Counted from the stretch's first letter, positions 23,969-33,592 are shown. The stretch: 64,000 nt of DNA from JBLMYQ01 sp050260055 (GCA_050260055.1 JBLNBO010000044.1:1-64000); one strand, 5' to 3'. The notes: generated from the sequence alone by a model not told the origin. Numbers and translations: made by a program.

Positions 23969-25843
23969 ATGAATAAACGGTTATTGTTCGGCTTAATTAT
24001 TTTCTTTACTTTATTACTGCAGGTTCCTGCATTTGCAGGGGTAAGACAGACAGAAGTCAGGGTAAAACCGGGTGAGAAAAGTATAAAAGTAAATATGCAT
24101 TTAATTCCATCAAAAAAGGCATTCTATAAAAGCGGTGCATTGATGGTTCCTTTGAGGATTTTTGCTGATTCGATTGGAGCTAATCTTGAAAATTCGCCTG
24201 GAGGAAAAGCAGTAATTGTTTTTAGGAATAATAAAAATATAAAGTTTGTTATGGGTAAAAATTTTGTTTACATTGATGGTGTAAAGAAAGAAACTTCTTG
24301 CGCCCCGGTTTTTGAGGGTGGAAGTATAATGGTTCCGCTAAGAGCTTTAGCGGATGGTTTTAATGCTGTTATTTTAAAAGATTCTTATACAAATGAAGTT
24401 GTAATTAAATTTCCTTTTCAAAATTACCAAAACCGTTTTGCTTATATAAAAGAAGGAATAATAGGGGATTCATATTATGGGTGGTCAGTGCTTTTTCCCA
24501 AAGGTTGTGTTATAGATGATAAAAAGCCTTCCGGCTCCAGCATATTAGTAAAGAATATTCCAAAAGGATATTACTACTATATCTTTAATACTACTGCCAG
24601 GCATGGAATGCAAGAAAAAGACTTATTAGAAGAACTTAAAAGCTATATATACGATGAGAAGGTTATTCAGGAGAATGTGCCAGAAGACAAGTCAGCACAT
24701 CTTGTGTTGGAAAGCCAGGATGAGATTTATGAATATAAGGCTTTGTTGAGTAATGGACGGCTATATCAAATCCATTTTTATACCGTGGATAAGCAAGGCT
24801 TTTTGGATGATAAGCAAGGCTTTTTGGATGATAAGCAAGGTAAGATCTACCATGATATCATTAATTCCTTCAATGTTAATTATTCTGGTGATTTGGCTGG
24901 AGTGATTGATATTAATGAAATTAGCAACGGAATGTATACGTATAGAGAGAGCTCTTTCGGATGGGAGATTGATTTACCGGCACAAATGAATCGGGATGTT
25001 AAAAAAAGTGATTTTAGCTTTGAAGCTTCAGATGAGAATGGACGGGAAAATGGATTGACTGTTGGGGTTAATATTTATCCAATAAATGATGGTGAGACGC
25101 TTGAAGAATATTCAAAGCAACAAATTGATAATATTTATAAGAATATCAACAAAGAATGTATTTCTGAACTGATAACAAAAAATACGGTGATAGATAAAAA
25201 AACTGCTAAAAAGATTTATTATAAAATAAATATAGAGGATAAAAGTATTTATTTCTTTAATGCAATAATATTTGATAAGCAGAGCAAATTCTATATATTT
25301 GTTTATGGAGAAAGTAAGTTATTTAAAGATGAAAAGATTGATTTGGGAGATAGAATAATACAATCATTTTTATTGCCGGAGAATCCTGTTTTTACAGGAT
25401 TAGCCAAAAAGTCTGAAAAGCAAGTTGAAAATGATTTAATAAGTTATGAAAACAGCTCTGGCTGGAAGCTGAAATATCCGGCAAATTGGATTAAGAATAA
25501 AACTGATTTAGGGATTCTAATTCAAAACTCTTCAGGTATGGCAGAGTTTCAAATAATCGAAAAAGATTTGAATTATTCCAATGATACTATAAAAGAAGAG
25601 TACGGAGGGCTGAATGATTTTAACATTATTAAAGAAGAGCCAATTAACGTAAACGGCTTTCCCAGGAATATGATTTCTTTTGAGTGCAATATTAATGACG
25701 TAAAGTACTTTTACAGCTTTTTCATCTTCAAGATTAATGGAAAAAGCTTTCTTGCAGGGTATAGGGTTGCTGAAGCCGCAAAGAGCGAAGAAAACTTAAA
25801 AATGCTAAATGATATGTTGTTATCACTTGAAATTTCTTTTTAA
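23969..25843 (+). CDS. Secreted stalk-domain (copper-amine-oxidase N-like) protein
   Basis: A 624-residue exported protein with a signal peptide (to AFA, about residue 23). A 'copper amine oxidase N-terminal'/stalk domain follows, with paired GALMVPLRIFADSIGA and GSIMVPLRALADGFNA repeats. The remaining ~450 residues contain three similar blocks, each opening with a SFGWEIDLPA / SSGWKLKYPANW-like motif, resembling PsbP/LpqN-like surface domains. Residues encoded by 24788-24840 form a perfect in-frame tandem repeat, DKQGFLD twice plus DKQG. ATG 23969 is used, five bases after GGAGG. It is probably cell-surface bound; function unknown. Confidence 0.82.
   Translation: MNKRLLFGLIIFFTLLLQVPAFAGVRQTEVRVKPGEKSIKVNMHLIPSKKAFYKSGALMVPLRIFADSIGANLENSPGGKAVIVFRNNKNIKFVMGKNFVYIDGVKKETSCAPVFEGGSIMVPLRALADGFNAVILKDSYTNEVVIKFPFQNYQNRFAYIKEGIIGDSYYGWSVLFPKGCVIDDKKPSGSSILVKNIPKGYYYYIFNTTARHGMQEKDLLEELKSYIYDEKVIQENVPEDKSAHLVLESQDEIYEYKALLSNGRLYQIHFYTVDKQGFLDDKQGFLDDKQGKIYHDIINSFNVNYSGDLAGVIDINEISNGMYTYRESSFGWEIDLPAQMNRDVKKSDFSFEASDENGRENGLTVGVNIYPINDGETLEEYSKQQIDNIYKNINKECISELITKNTVIDKKTAKKIYYKINIEDKSIYFFNAIIFDKQSKFYIFVYGESKLFKDEKIDLGDRIIQSFLLPENPVFTGLAKKSEKQVENDLISYENSSGWKLKYPANWIKNKTDLGILIQNSSGMAEFQIIEKDLNYSNDTIKEEYGGLNDFNIIKEEPINVNGFPRNMISFECNINDVKYFYSFFIFKINGKSFLAGYRVAEAAKSEENLKMLNDMLLSLEISF
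24788..24840 (+). repeat. 21-bp coding tandem repeat
   Basis: Two exact 21-base units (24788-24808, 24809-24829) and 11 bases of a third encode DKQGFLD-DKQGFLD-DKQG. The exact DNA identity suggests recent slippage and possible length variation among strains. Confidence 0.9.
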
Positions 25844-25956
25844 ACGATAAATTAAAATGGCAGATTTCCTGTTCGCATAAGGTTTCTTTTGGTATAATAT
25901 TAATAACAAAACATAAAGCCCGGTAAAAGAGTTGAAATACTGGGGAGGAGAAACCT

Positions 25957-26889
25957 ATGAAAAAAATAATAGTTATATTATTGTTGATAGCTGTAATAGC
26001 TGGCGGAGTATTTTTTGTTTTTAAACTAAATTCGGGAAAGAGTCCGATTACTCCAACTCAGCCAAGTCAGACGGCTAAACAGGAAATTGAAGTCACTCTT
26101 TATTATGCAAATACAAAATATGCTGAAACGGCTGATGAAAATCTGGATAAAGTCCTTCCTTTCAAAAAGAAATTTTCAAAGAATACTAAATCATTATATG
26201 TAGATGTATTAAATGAACTTAAAAACAATCCAACCGGTACTGAGGGGTTAGCAACGCAGATTCCTAATAATGCCAAGTTATTAGGTGTTGAAATCAAAGA
26301 CGGGCTTGCTTATGTTAATTATTCTTCAGAAGGGCTTAATGGAGGGTCTCTGCAAGAGATGCTTGCCATTTCCCAGATTGTTAATACCCTAACAGGAATG
26401 GAAGGAATAAAAGGAGTTCAATTTCTTGTTGATGGAAGTAAAACTGATATGTTTATGGGACATGCAGATATCTCAAAGCCTTTCTACAGAATGATTGAAA
26501 TTAAGTCTTCAGAGCTGGATGTAAGCGGAATGAAACTGAATGTAAAAAGACAGGAATTTATAAAAACATTTGGTACACCTTTAAAAACAACACTATCAAA
26601 AAATAAGAGAAAAGAATTACTTGAATATCCGGATTTTAATGTAACCATTTCTAACGGCGTGACATATGAGGTGTCCACAACTGCCACAAGCAAGCAGACT
26701 CCGAGCGGTATTAAGGTTGGGGATGATAAGCAGAAGATTATGGATACTTATGGAGAAGCATCTTCTGAAATGGGTTCTGAGGATGGCAGCCTAGAAAAGT
26801 TCACTTATCAGATTGGCAATGATGGACTCTTAGACATTGAGATGACTAATGGCAAGGTATCAATGATAGGAATTAGGAAATTCGAATAA
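25957..26889 (+). CDS. GerMN-domain anchored protein with SmpA-like repeats
   Basis: A 310-residue protein with an N-terminal membrane anchor (residues 4-25) and a Thr/Pro/Gln linker. A GerMN (Gmad) domain follows at about 45-165 (LYYANTKYAET ... VNYSSEGLNGGSLQE ... GVQFLVDG), as in spore germination protein GerM. The C-terminal part holds two short SmpA/BLIP-like units, each built on a 'FIKTFGTP' or 'IMDTYGEA' helix. A TATAAT at 25893-25898 may be its -10. GerM proteins act at the cell surface during sporulation and germination; that role here is an inference. Confidence 0.82.
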   Translation: MKKIIVILLLIAVIAGGVFFVFKLNSGKSPITPTQPSQTAKQEIEVTLYYANTKYAETADENLDKVLPFKKKFSKNTKSLYVDVLNELKNNPTGTEGLATQIPNNAKLLGVEIKDGLAYVNYSSEGLNGGSLQEMLAISQIVNTLTGMEGIKGVQFLVDGSKTDMFMGHADISKPFYRMIEIKSSELDVSGMKLNVKRQEFIKTFGTPLKTTLSKNKRKELLEYPDFNVTISNGVTYEVSTTATSKQTPSGIKVGDDKQKIMDTYGEASSEMGSEDGSLEKFTYQIGNDGLLDIEMTNGKVSMIGIRKFE

Positions 26890-26937
26890 ACCAAAAAAGA
26901 GGAAAACAGTGAAATTTTATTTGGAAAAGGTTAACTT

Positions 26938-27441
26938 ATGATAATATTAGGAATTGACCCGGGGGTTGCGATTACCGGTTATGGGGTAATTGCATATGAA
27001 GGTAATAAGTTTAAAGTTTTGGAATATGGAGCGGTGCTTACCAAATCTGATTTAGACCTCCCGCAAAGATTATTAAAAATTAATAATGAATTAACCACAA
27101 TCATTGAAAGGGTTAAACCTCATGTATTTGCGATTGAAGAGCTGTTCTTTAACAAGAATATTAAGACTGCTCTTTCGGTAGGCCATGCCAGAGGAGTAGC
27201 CATTCTATCTGCTGCAAATCAAAACCTTCCAGTTTTTGAATACACACCTTTACAAGTCAAACAAGCAGTGGTAGGATATGGAAGAGCAGACAAGAATCAA
27301 ATTCAACAGATGGTAAAGATAATGTTGGGGCTTAACGAAATTCCTAAGCCTGATGATGTTGCGGATGCCCTTGCTATTGCTATTTGTCATGCGCATTCAT
27401 CAGCTTTTATTGACAGGGTAAGCAAAAATAGTATTAAATAA
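26938..27441 (+). CDS. ruvC: Holliday junction endonuclease RuvC
   Basis: A 167-residue RNase H-fold resolvase. Catalytic acids are visible: Asp7 in GIDPG, Glu in IEELFF, and the C-terminal pair in DDVADALAIAICH. It cuts four-way junctions made by RuvAB branch migration. ruvA and ruvB, often downstream, are not present; two zinc-ribbon genes follow instead. Length is normal. Confidence 0.97.
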   Translation: MIILGIDPGVAITGYGVIAYEGNKFKVLEYGAVLTKSDLDLPQRLLKINNELTTIIERVKPHVFAIEELFFNKNIKTALSVGHARGVAILSAANQNLPVFEYTPLQVKQAVVGYGRADKNQIQQMVKIMLGLNEIPKPDDVADALAIAICHAHSSAFIDRVSKNSIK

Positions 27442-27493
27442 ATACATGAATTTTCTTAGCGCCTGGTTACTAAAATAATTAGGAGGTAGTAAA

Positions 27494-28060
27494 ATGTCAT
27501 TTTGCCCAAAATGTAAATGTGAGTTTGTTGAAGGAATACAAAATTGTAGTGACTGCGGTGAAGAGCTTGTTCGGGAACTTGCGCCTGATGATGCTGAAGA
27601 TAGTAATTTAGAAACTGAATGGGTTAAGGTTTTAAATGTGGCAAATGAAGAAGAAGCTGAAATGGTCGTCGGAATGCTTCAGTCTTCAGAGATTCCCGCT
27701 ATGTATAAAAGCGGAGTTACTGAAATGATTGTGAGAGAGCCAAAAGGTGCAGATATATTTGTTCCTGAGGATGTTGCTGAACAGGCTGTGCAAATTATAT
27801 GCGCAACTATACCCCAATATGCAAAACAGAATGGTTATGCTGTTGATGAAACTGAAATAGTATATGAAGAAAATGAACTTAGAGATGATGGAACAGAGGA
27901 AGATATTAAGCAAGAAGAAAGCAGTATTGGAGAGAGTCCGATTGTAAAAGGCGGTAAGCCTAGCAACTCAAGAATACTTATCAGAATAGCTGCTGTGATT
28001 ATTCTTATATGGTTTATTATTTTGGGAATGAGATATTTAAACAACTTGGTTATATATTAA
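27494..28060 (+). CDS. Zinc-ribbon, DUF2007-like membrane protein
   Basis: A 188-residue protein with an N-terminal zinc ribbon (CPKCKCEF ... CSDCGEEL). A middle domain built on EWVKVLNVANEEEAEMVVGMLQ resembles the DUF2007 'signal-transducing' fold. An acidic linker and one C-terminal membrane segment (about 163-182) complete it. It is probably tail-anchored in the membrane with the zinc domain in the cytoplasm. The next gene encodes a shorter relative without the membrane segment. The role is unknown. Confidence 0.8.
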   Translation: MSFCPKCKCEFVEGIQNCSDCGEELVRELAPDDAEDSNLETEWVKVLNVANEEEAEMVVGMLQSSEIPAMYKSGVTEMIVREPKGADIFVPEDVAEQAVQIICATIPQYAKQNGYAVDETEIVYEENELRDDGTEEDIKQEESSIGESPIVKGGKPSNSRILIRIAAVIILIWFIILGMRYLNNLVIY

Positions 28061-28093
28061 TATTTTCATATTATTTCGGAAAGGAAGTTTGGT

Positions 28094-28420
28094 ATGCCTA
28101 TATGTACAAACTGCAAAGCGGAATATATTCGTGGTAAAAGAATTTGCAGTTTCTGCGGTCAGGAATTATATAGGGGCCTTCTAACAGATTTGTCTAAAGA
28201 TGAGAGCATCTTTGAACAGGTTGAATGGTCAAAAATTCTTAGCGTAAACTCACAGCAGGAGGCGGATATAATAATAAATCACCTCTATATGAATAATATT
28301 CCGGCATTGAAGAGGGATGCCGACATTCCTTTTTTAGATGTTGCCGAAACAACGCCTTTGGTTATAGATATTTATGTTCCTACAGATATAGAGGATAAAG
28401 TTTCAGAACTTATAAATTAG
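28094..28420 (+). CDS. Zinc-ribbon, DUF2007-like soluble protein
   Basis: A 108-residue paralogue of the preceding gene: zinc ribbon CTNCKAEY ... CSFCGQEL, then a VEWSKILSVNSQQEADIIINHL block matching the neighbour's middle domain. It lacks the tail anchor. The pair probably arose by duplication and may interact. It lies 15 bases before hisZ and may be co-transcribed with it; no role in histidine synthesis is implied. Confidence 0.78.
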   Translation: MPICTNCKAEYIRGKRICSFCGQELYRGLLTDLSKDESIFEQVEWSKILSVNSQQEADIIINHLYMNNIPALKRDADIPFLDVAETTPLVIDIYVPTDIEDKVSELIN

Positions 28421-28435
28421 AAAGGATTGAACAAT

Positions 28436-29698
28436 TTGCAAAAGTGGAAGTTATATACGCCGGAAGGGGTACAGGACATTCTATTTGATGAGTGTGCAAA
28501 AAAAAGAGAAATAGAAGATATGACAAGACGGCTCTTTAATAAATATGGATTCAAAGAAATTGAGCCTCCTAGTATAGAGTTTTATGATGCCTTCTCTGGC
28601 AATCTAGGAAGCATAGCTCAAGAGGCAATGTTTAAATCTTTTGACCGGCAGGGAAGAATTCTTGTTTTAAGGCCTGACATTACAACATCTATTGCACGGA
28701 TTGCATCTACTAAGCTTTATAAAGAAGCTTATCCATTAAGATTCTCTTATATTGGAAATGTTTTCAGATTTGATGAGCAAGTTTCTTCAAAACTTAAGCA
28801 AAGGGAGTTTACCCAAGCTGGAGTAGAAATACTTGGTTTTGATGGACCAGAAGCTGATGCCGAGGTTATTGCAACAACTATTGAAGCAATAAGGCAAACC
28901 GGCTTAGAAAATTTCCAGATTGAAATTGGTCAGGTTGAATTTTTCAAAGGGCTTATGGAACAGGCCGAATTTAGTGAAGAAGATTGTGAAATAATTAGAG
29001 CTCTTATAGAAAATAAAGATTTATTTGGAATAGAAACTGCATTAATAGATAAAAACATACCAAAAGAATTAAAAGATATCATAATGAAGCTTCCACAGAT
29101 GTTTGGAACTACCAGCATGATTGATGAGCTTTATGAAAGTATAAAAAATGAGCGTTCGAAAAAAGCTCTCGATAACCTTAGAGAAATCTGTGACTTTTTA
29201 AAAGACTACGGTTATGAAAAGTATATAAGCATTGATTTAGGAATGGTTCAGAGTCTCGATTATTATACAGGCATGATTTTTAAGGGTATTACTCATGGCA
29301 TAGGTTTTTCTTTGGGCGGCGGCGGAAGGTATGATAAGCTTACCAGCGATTTTGGAAAAGATATTTCTGCAACTGGAGGAGCAATTGGTATTAATAGATT
29401 AATGTTTGCATTAGATAGGCAGAATATAGAAATAAGCCATCAGGGCGTAGAAACACTTGTTACATATAAACCAAAAGGAAGAAAAACTGCACTTCAAATT
29501 GCAAGAGAACTAAGAAGATTGGGAGTTTCCATAGAAGTATACTTAGGTCCGGTGGATATTGAAGAAAGCAGGAAATATGCAGAGGAATCAGGAATCAAAG
29601 GAATTATTTCCGTTATAAATGAAAAATCAATAAAAGTTTATGATCTGATTTCTGATAAAGTAACAGATACCACATTAAAAGAGTTAATAGAGAAATAA
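28436..29698 (+). CDS. hisZ: ATP phosphoribosyltransferase regulatory subunit HisZ
   Basis: A 420-residue histidyl-tRNA-synthetase paralogue that pairs with short HisG and gives histidine feedback. It has HisRS-like TPEGVQDILFDE, motif 2 with RPDITTSIAR and FRFDE, and GGGRYD, but it ends with a shortened C-terminal domain, as HisZ does. TTG 28436 lies nine bases after AGAAAGGA; TTG 28427 is too close to that site. A terminator separates it from hisG, so the two partners may be set at different levels. Confidence 0.93.
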   Translation: MQKWKLYTPEGVQDILFDECAKKREIEDMTRRLFNKYGFKEIEPPSIEFYDAFSGNLGSIAQEAMFKSFDRQGRILVLRPDITTSIARIASTKLYKEAYPLRFSYIGNVFRFDEQVSSKLKQREFTQAGVEILGFDGPEADAEVIATTIEAIRQTGLENFQIEIGQVEFFKGLMEQAEFSEEDCEIIRALIENKDLFGIETALIDKNIPKELKDIIMKLPQMFGTTSMIDELYESIKNERSKKALDNLREICDFLKDYGYEKYISIDLGMVQSLDYYTGMIFKGITHGIGFSLGGGGRYDKLTSDFGKDISATGGAIGINRLMFALDRQNIEISHQGVETLVTYKPKGRKTALQIARELRRLGVSIEVYLGPVDIEESRKYAEESGIKGIISVINEKSIKVYDLISDKVTDTTLKELIEK

Positions 29699-29704
29699 AT
29701 ATAC

Positions 29705-29736
29705 AAAAAAGCATAAAACATTATGCTTTTTTTATT
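29705..29736 (+). terminator. Terminator between hisZ and hisG
   Basis: AAAAAAGCATAA pairs with TTATGCTTTTTT around a short loop, then T residues. A TATAAT at 29747-29752 follows directly and may be the hisG promoter -10. Confidence 0.9.
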
Positions 29737-29785
29737 TTTTATATGTTATAATATTACAAATATTTAGGAAAAGGCTGGAGAGAAG

Positions 29786-30427
29786 ATGGATTATATCACT
29801 TTTGCACTGGCAAAGGGTAGGCTTGCAGATTTGACCATTGATTTGCTTGAATGTGCAGGTATTAGCTGTAAAAAGATAAGCAAAAATACTAGAAAACTTA
29901 TATTTGTAAATGAAGAAGAAAAACTAAAATTTGTTTTGGTAAAGCCCAGTGATGTACCAACATATGTTGAGTATGGAGCGGCGGATATTGGCATCGCTGG
30001 AAGAGATACATTACTTGAAGAAGGGCGCAACTTATACGAGGTTGGTGATTTGGGATTTGGAAAATGCAAGATGGTTGTAGCTGGACCCAAAAAGTATTTG
30101 GAGAGACTTGATACTCTTTCAAACAAACGAGTTGCAACTAAATATCCTAAGATTGCCAGCGAATTTTTTAATATGGTTAAAAAAGAATCTATTGAAATTA
30201 TAAAGCTGAACGGTTCTGTTGAACTTGCCCCATTGGTTGGCCTTTCAGAGGTTATAGTTGATATTGTTGAAAGCGGTTCAACGCTAAGAGAAAACGGATT
30301 GGTTGTGCTTGAGGAGATTTGTGATATTAGTGCAAGACTTATTGTAAATAGAGTTAGTATGAAAATGAAAACAGAAAGAATTAGTGAGATTATTAATAAA
30401 ATTAAGCTTTGCCTGGATAAAGAATAG
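29786..30427 (+). CDS. hisG: ATP phosphoribosyltransferase, short form
   Basis: A 213-residue catalytic subunit for the first step of histidine synthesis (ATP + PRPP to PR-ATP). Its lack of the C-terminal regulatory domain explains the need for HisZ. Markers are ALAKGRLADLTIDLL, VKPSDVPTYVEYGAADIGI and the PRPP loop DIVESGSTLRENGL. ATG 29786 has a GGAGAG site. It opens the hisGDCB run. Confidence 0.97.
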   Translation: MDYITFALAKGRLADLTIDLLECAGISCKKISKNTRKLIFVNEEEKLKFVLVKPSDVPTYVEYGAADIGIAGRDTLLEEGRNLYEVGDLGFGKCKMVVAGPKKYLERLDTLSNKRVATKYPKIASEFFNMVKKESIEIIKLNGSVELAPLVGLSEVIVDIVESGSTLRENGLVVLEEICDISARLIVNRVSMKMKTERISEIINKIKLCLDKE

Positions 30428-30497
30428 CAAAGATAATAACAGCCGACATTTTATAACAGAAAACATTACTTTTACGAGAGAGTTAGGAGAAATACCT

Positions 30498-31799
30498 ATG
30501 AAAATAATTAATCTTGCAAATAACAGAGACGAACTGGTAAGTATGTTGAAGTCTCGGAATACAGATATATCAGAGGAATTAATACCAAAGGTTAGAGCAA
30601 TACTTGATGATGTTAAGCAAAATGGCGATGAGGCTGTTGCAAAATACACAGCTATGTTCGACTGGAGTGGGGCTTCGGCTGATAGTATCAGGTTAACCTC
30701 TGAAGAAATTGATGAAGCGTATAAAAGTGTTGAGAAGGAATTTATAGAAACCATAAAGGTTTCAGTAGATAGGGTAAGGAAGTTTCATCTTAAACAGAAG
30801 CAGAACTCATGGTTTGATACCGAAGAAGAAGGAGTTATGCTTGGGCAGATTGTTAGAGCACTCGATATTGTTGGATTGTATGTTCCAGGTGGAAAGGCGG
30901 CATATCCTTCTAGCGTAATTATGACAGCTGTGCCTGCAAAGTCGGCTGGTGTAAAAAGATTGGTAGTGTCAACCCCTCCCGGAAAAGACGGAAAGGTTAA
31001 TCCGGCAATTCTGGTTGCGGCAAACGAAGCTGGAGTGGATGAGATATATAAGGTTGGAGGGGCACAGGCCATTGGAGCAATGGCTTTTGGTACTAAAGCC
31101 GTACCCCAGGTTGATAAGATTGTCGGACCTGGAAATATTTTTGTAACCCTTGCTAAAAAACTGGTTTATGGAACTGTAGATATTGATATGATTGCAGGTC
31201 CAAGCGAGATACTGGTTGTTGCAGATGATTCAGCAATACCTGAGTATGTTGCGGCAGACCTCCTTTCTCAAGCCGAACATGATGAAATGGCTTCTGCAAT
31301 ATTGCTTACAAATTCAGGGAAACTTGCAAAGGAAGTAAATATTGAAATAGAAAAACAAATCAAGGAGCTTCCTCGTAAAGAGATTGTTCAAAAATCCTTA
31401 AGCAGTTTCGGGTGTATTGCTGTTTGCTCAACAATTGAGGAAGCAATTGCCACAGCAAATCTTGTATCCCCAGAGCATTTAGAGCTTTGTGTTAAAGAAC
31501 CGAACAAATATCTAGGGTTAATTAGGAATGCAGGAGCAATTTTTATCGGAAACTACTCGCCTGAGCCTATTGGAGATTATATTGCAGGCCCTAGCCATGT
31601 ACTTCCTACTTCCGGAACAGCTAAGTTCTATTCCCCACTTTCGGTTGACCACTTTCTTAAAAAGACCAGCTTGATATGGTTTGATGAAAAATCAATGAAT
31701 TCTTTAGCAGATTATGTTGTCAATTTTGCAGAAAAGGAAGAATTTCAGGCGCATGCAAATTCATTAAAGGTGAGGATGAAAAATGAAAAAAAGTTTTGA
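30498..31799 (+). CDS. hisD: Histidinol dehydrogenase
   Basis: A 433-residue zinc enzyme that makes histidine from histidinol in two NAD-dependent steps. Diagnostic stretches are YVPGGKAAYPSSVIMTAVPA, VGGAQAIGAMAFGT, DMIAGPSEILV, the catalytic QAEHDEMASA with zinc/base residues, and SPEHLEL. ATG 30498 with TAGGAG is the start; the frame upstream is open by chance. It overlaps hisC by 17 bases. Confidence 0.97.
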   Translation: MKIINLANNRDELVSMLKSRNTDISEELIPKVRAILDDVKQNGDEAVAKYTAMFDWSGASADSIRLTSEEIDEAYKSVEKEFIETIKVSVDRVRKFHLKQKQNSWFDTEEEGVMLGQIVRALDIVGLYVPGGKAAYPSSVIMTAVPAKSAGVKRLVVSTPPGKDGKVNPAILVAANEAGVDEIYKVGGAQAIGAMAFGTKAVPQVDKIVGPGNIFVTLAKKLVYGTVDIDMIAGPSEILVVADDSAIPEYVAADLLSQAEHDEMASAILLTNSGKLAKEVNIEIEKQIKELPRKEIVQKSLSSFGCIAVCSTIEEAIATANLVSPEHLELCVKEPNKYLGLIRNAGAIFIGNYSPEPIGDYIAGPSHVLPTSGTAKFYSPLSVDHFLKKTSLIWFDEKSMNSLADYVVNFAEKEEFQAHANSLKVRMKNEKKF

Positions 31800-32859
31800 G
31801 AGAAAAGTTTTGGAGAATTTAGAGCCTTACAAATACATAAAGGCCGAATATAAAATCAAGCTTGATGCAAATGAAAGCCAGTTTAATTTATCTGATAAGG
31901 TTAGAGAAAGATTATGCAAATATATAACTGGGGAATTTAATGCAAATTTTTATCCTAACTCAGATTGCGATTTACTGAGAGATACAATTGCAAAACATTA
32001 CGGTTTAAAATCTGAAAATATAGTTGTTGGCGCGGGTTCAGACCAGATTATTGATATAATATACAAAGCTTTTTTGAATCAAGGAGACAGGGTTGTTGTC
32101 CCTTATCCTACATTTTCGATGTATGAATTAACAGCCAAAGTATATGAAGGGACTCCGGTCAGGGTAAAAATCGCATCAAATGGGGGTTATGAGTATGCTG
32201 TATCAAAGTTTATTGATACAATAAAAAATGAAAAAGCTAAAATTGCATTCATATGCACGCCAAACAGTCCAACAGGAAACACCATGAGCCTTAAAGAAAT
32301 TAGGCAAGTGATTGAGGCCTGTCCGGATACGTTGATTGTTGTAGATGAAGCTTATGGAGAATTTACTAATCAAACTGCCATTTCCTTAGTAAATGAATAT
32401 AATAATCTGATTATCCTGAAAACTTTTTCAAAGGCTTACGGATTAGCGGCAGCGAGGGTTGGCTATTCGGTTAGCTGTAATGAAACTGCTGATAGTTTAA
32501 ATAAGGTTAAGCCGCCTTATAACGTGGCTGCACTTTCACAGATTATGGCTCAATATGTTCTTGATGATGTTGAGGAAAGTGGAAAAAGGATTAAAGATAT
32601 AGTTTTGCAAAGAAATTCATTATTTGAGGAGTTAAAGAAAATCCAAGGGGTCAAGGTCTTTCCTTCAGAAGCAAATTTCTTACTTATTAAAGTTGAGGAT
32701 TCTCAAAAGGCATATAAAGCTCTACTTGATAATGGAATCGTAGCAATTAATTTTGGAGACAAAGAAGACCTTGAAAATTGTATGAGAATTAGTGTAGGAT
32801 TAGATTGGCAAAATAAACTAATACTTGATAGTTTACGTTTGATAAAAGAAGGGAATTAG
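31783..32859 (+). CDS. hisC: Histidinol-phosphate aminotransferase
   Basis: A 358-residue fold-type I PLP enzyme converting imidazole-acetol phosphate to histidinol phosphate. Motifs are LDANESQFNL near the N-terminus, CTPNSPTGN, VVDEAYGEF and the Schiff-base lysine in KTFSKAYGLAAARVGY. Its start lies inside the end of hisD, so translation is coupled. hisB follows after 17 bases. Confidence 0.96.
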   Translation: MKKSFERKVLENLEPYKYIKAEYKIKLDANESQFNLSDKVRERLCKYITGEFNANFYPNSDCDLLRDTIAKHYGLKSENIVVGAGSDQIIDIIYKAFLNQGDRVVVPYPTFSMYELTAKVYEGTPVRVKIASNGGYEYAVSKFIDTIKNEKAKIAFICTPNSPTGNTMSLKEIRQVIEACPDTLIVVDEAYGEFTNQTAISLVNEYNNLIILKTFSKAYGLAAARVGYSVSCNETADSLNKVKPPYNVAALSQIMAQYVLDDVEESGKRIKDIVLQRNSLFEELKKIQGVKVFPSEANFLLIKVEDSQKAYKALLDNGIVAINFGDKEDLENCMRISVGLDWQNKLILDSLRLIKEGN

Positions 32860-32876
32860 AAAGGAATGATGCTCAA

Positions 32877-33461
32877 GTGAGAATTGCAGAGTTAAAAAGG
32901 GAAACATCAGAAACGAGTGTAAATGTTAAAATTGAGCTTGAAGGAGAAGGAAAGGGTAACATTACTACAGGCATAGGTTTTTTTGACCATATGCTTAATT
33001 TATTATGTATGCATTCTATGATAAACATTGACGTATCTGCCAAGGGTGATTTGGATGTAGATACCCATCACACAGTTGAAGATATAGGAATTGTATTAGG
33101 TCAAGCTATATCAAAAGCTCTAGGAGATAAAAAATCTATAAAGAGATATGGTAGTGTTTTTGTCCCTATGGATGAATCACTTGCATTTGTGTGTATCGAT
33201 ATTAGCGGAAGACCATTTTTGAAGTTTGATGCTGAATTTTCATCTGAATTAATCGGGCAATTTGAAACCCAAACACTGGAAGAATTTTTTAGAGCTTTGG
33301 CCGTCAATGCTGGAATGACATTACATATAAAGGTTGAATACGGAATCAATGACCACCATAAGATTGAAGCGGTATTTAAAGCATTTGCAAGGGCTTTCAA
33401 GGAAGCTGTAAAAATAGATGAGACAATAAAAGGGGTACCGTCAACAAAAGGAACACTATGA
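32877..33461 (+). CDS. hisB: Imidazoleglycerol-phosphate dehydratase
   Basis: A 194-residue monofunctional dehydratase (no fused phosphatase). Two metal-binding histidine motifs are present, DTHHTVEDIG and DHHKIEAVFKAF, and GFFDHML is conserved. The start is GTG 32877 with AAAGGA upstream. The stop codon overlaps the left arm of repeat copy 3. Histidinol-phosphate phosphatase must be encoded elsewhere, as no hisJ or hisN-like gene is seen. Confidence 0.97.
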   Translation: MRIAELKRETSETSVNVKIELEGEGKGNITTGIGFFDHMLNLLCMHSMINIDVSAKGDLDVDTHHTVEDIGIVLGQAISKALGDKKSIKRYGSVFVPMDESLAFVCIDISGRPFLKFDAEFSSELIGQFETQTLEEFFRALAVNAGMTLHIKVEYGINDHHKIEAVFKAFARAFKEAVKIDETIKGVPSTKGTL

Positions 33462-33592
33462 TAATCGTGATAAGCTGCGCATTACTGCGTTGCACTTCGG
33501 TCTCAAAGTACTCACGTACATCTAGGTATGCTCCGGTATGCTCCGTGCTTTTCGCCTTGTGCGCCTTGTCCTGCTTGTTTCTGACGATTATC
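33460..33592 (+). repeat. Dispersed palindromic repeat, copy 3 (overlapping the hisB stop)
   Basis: Outer arms GATAATCGT (33460-33468) and ACGATTATC (33584-33592) pair over nine bases; the hisB TGA is partly inside the arm. The interior shares CGCATTACTGCGTTGCAC, CTCAAAGTACTCAC, ATGCTCCG, TTTTCGCCTTG and GCCTTGTCCTGCTTG. GTATGCTCCG is duplicated in tandem. The inner stem AAGTAC/GTGCTT keeps pairing despite a base change relative to copies 1 and 2. Confidence 0.87.
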
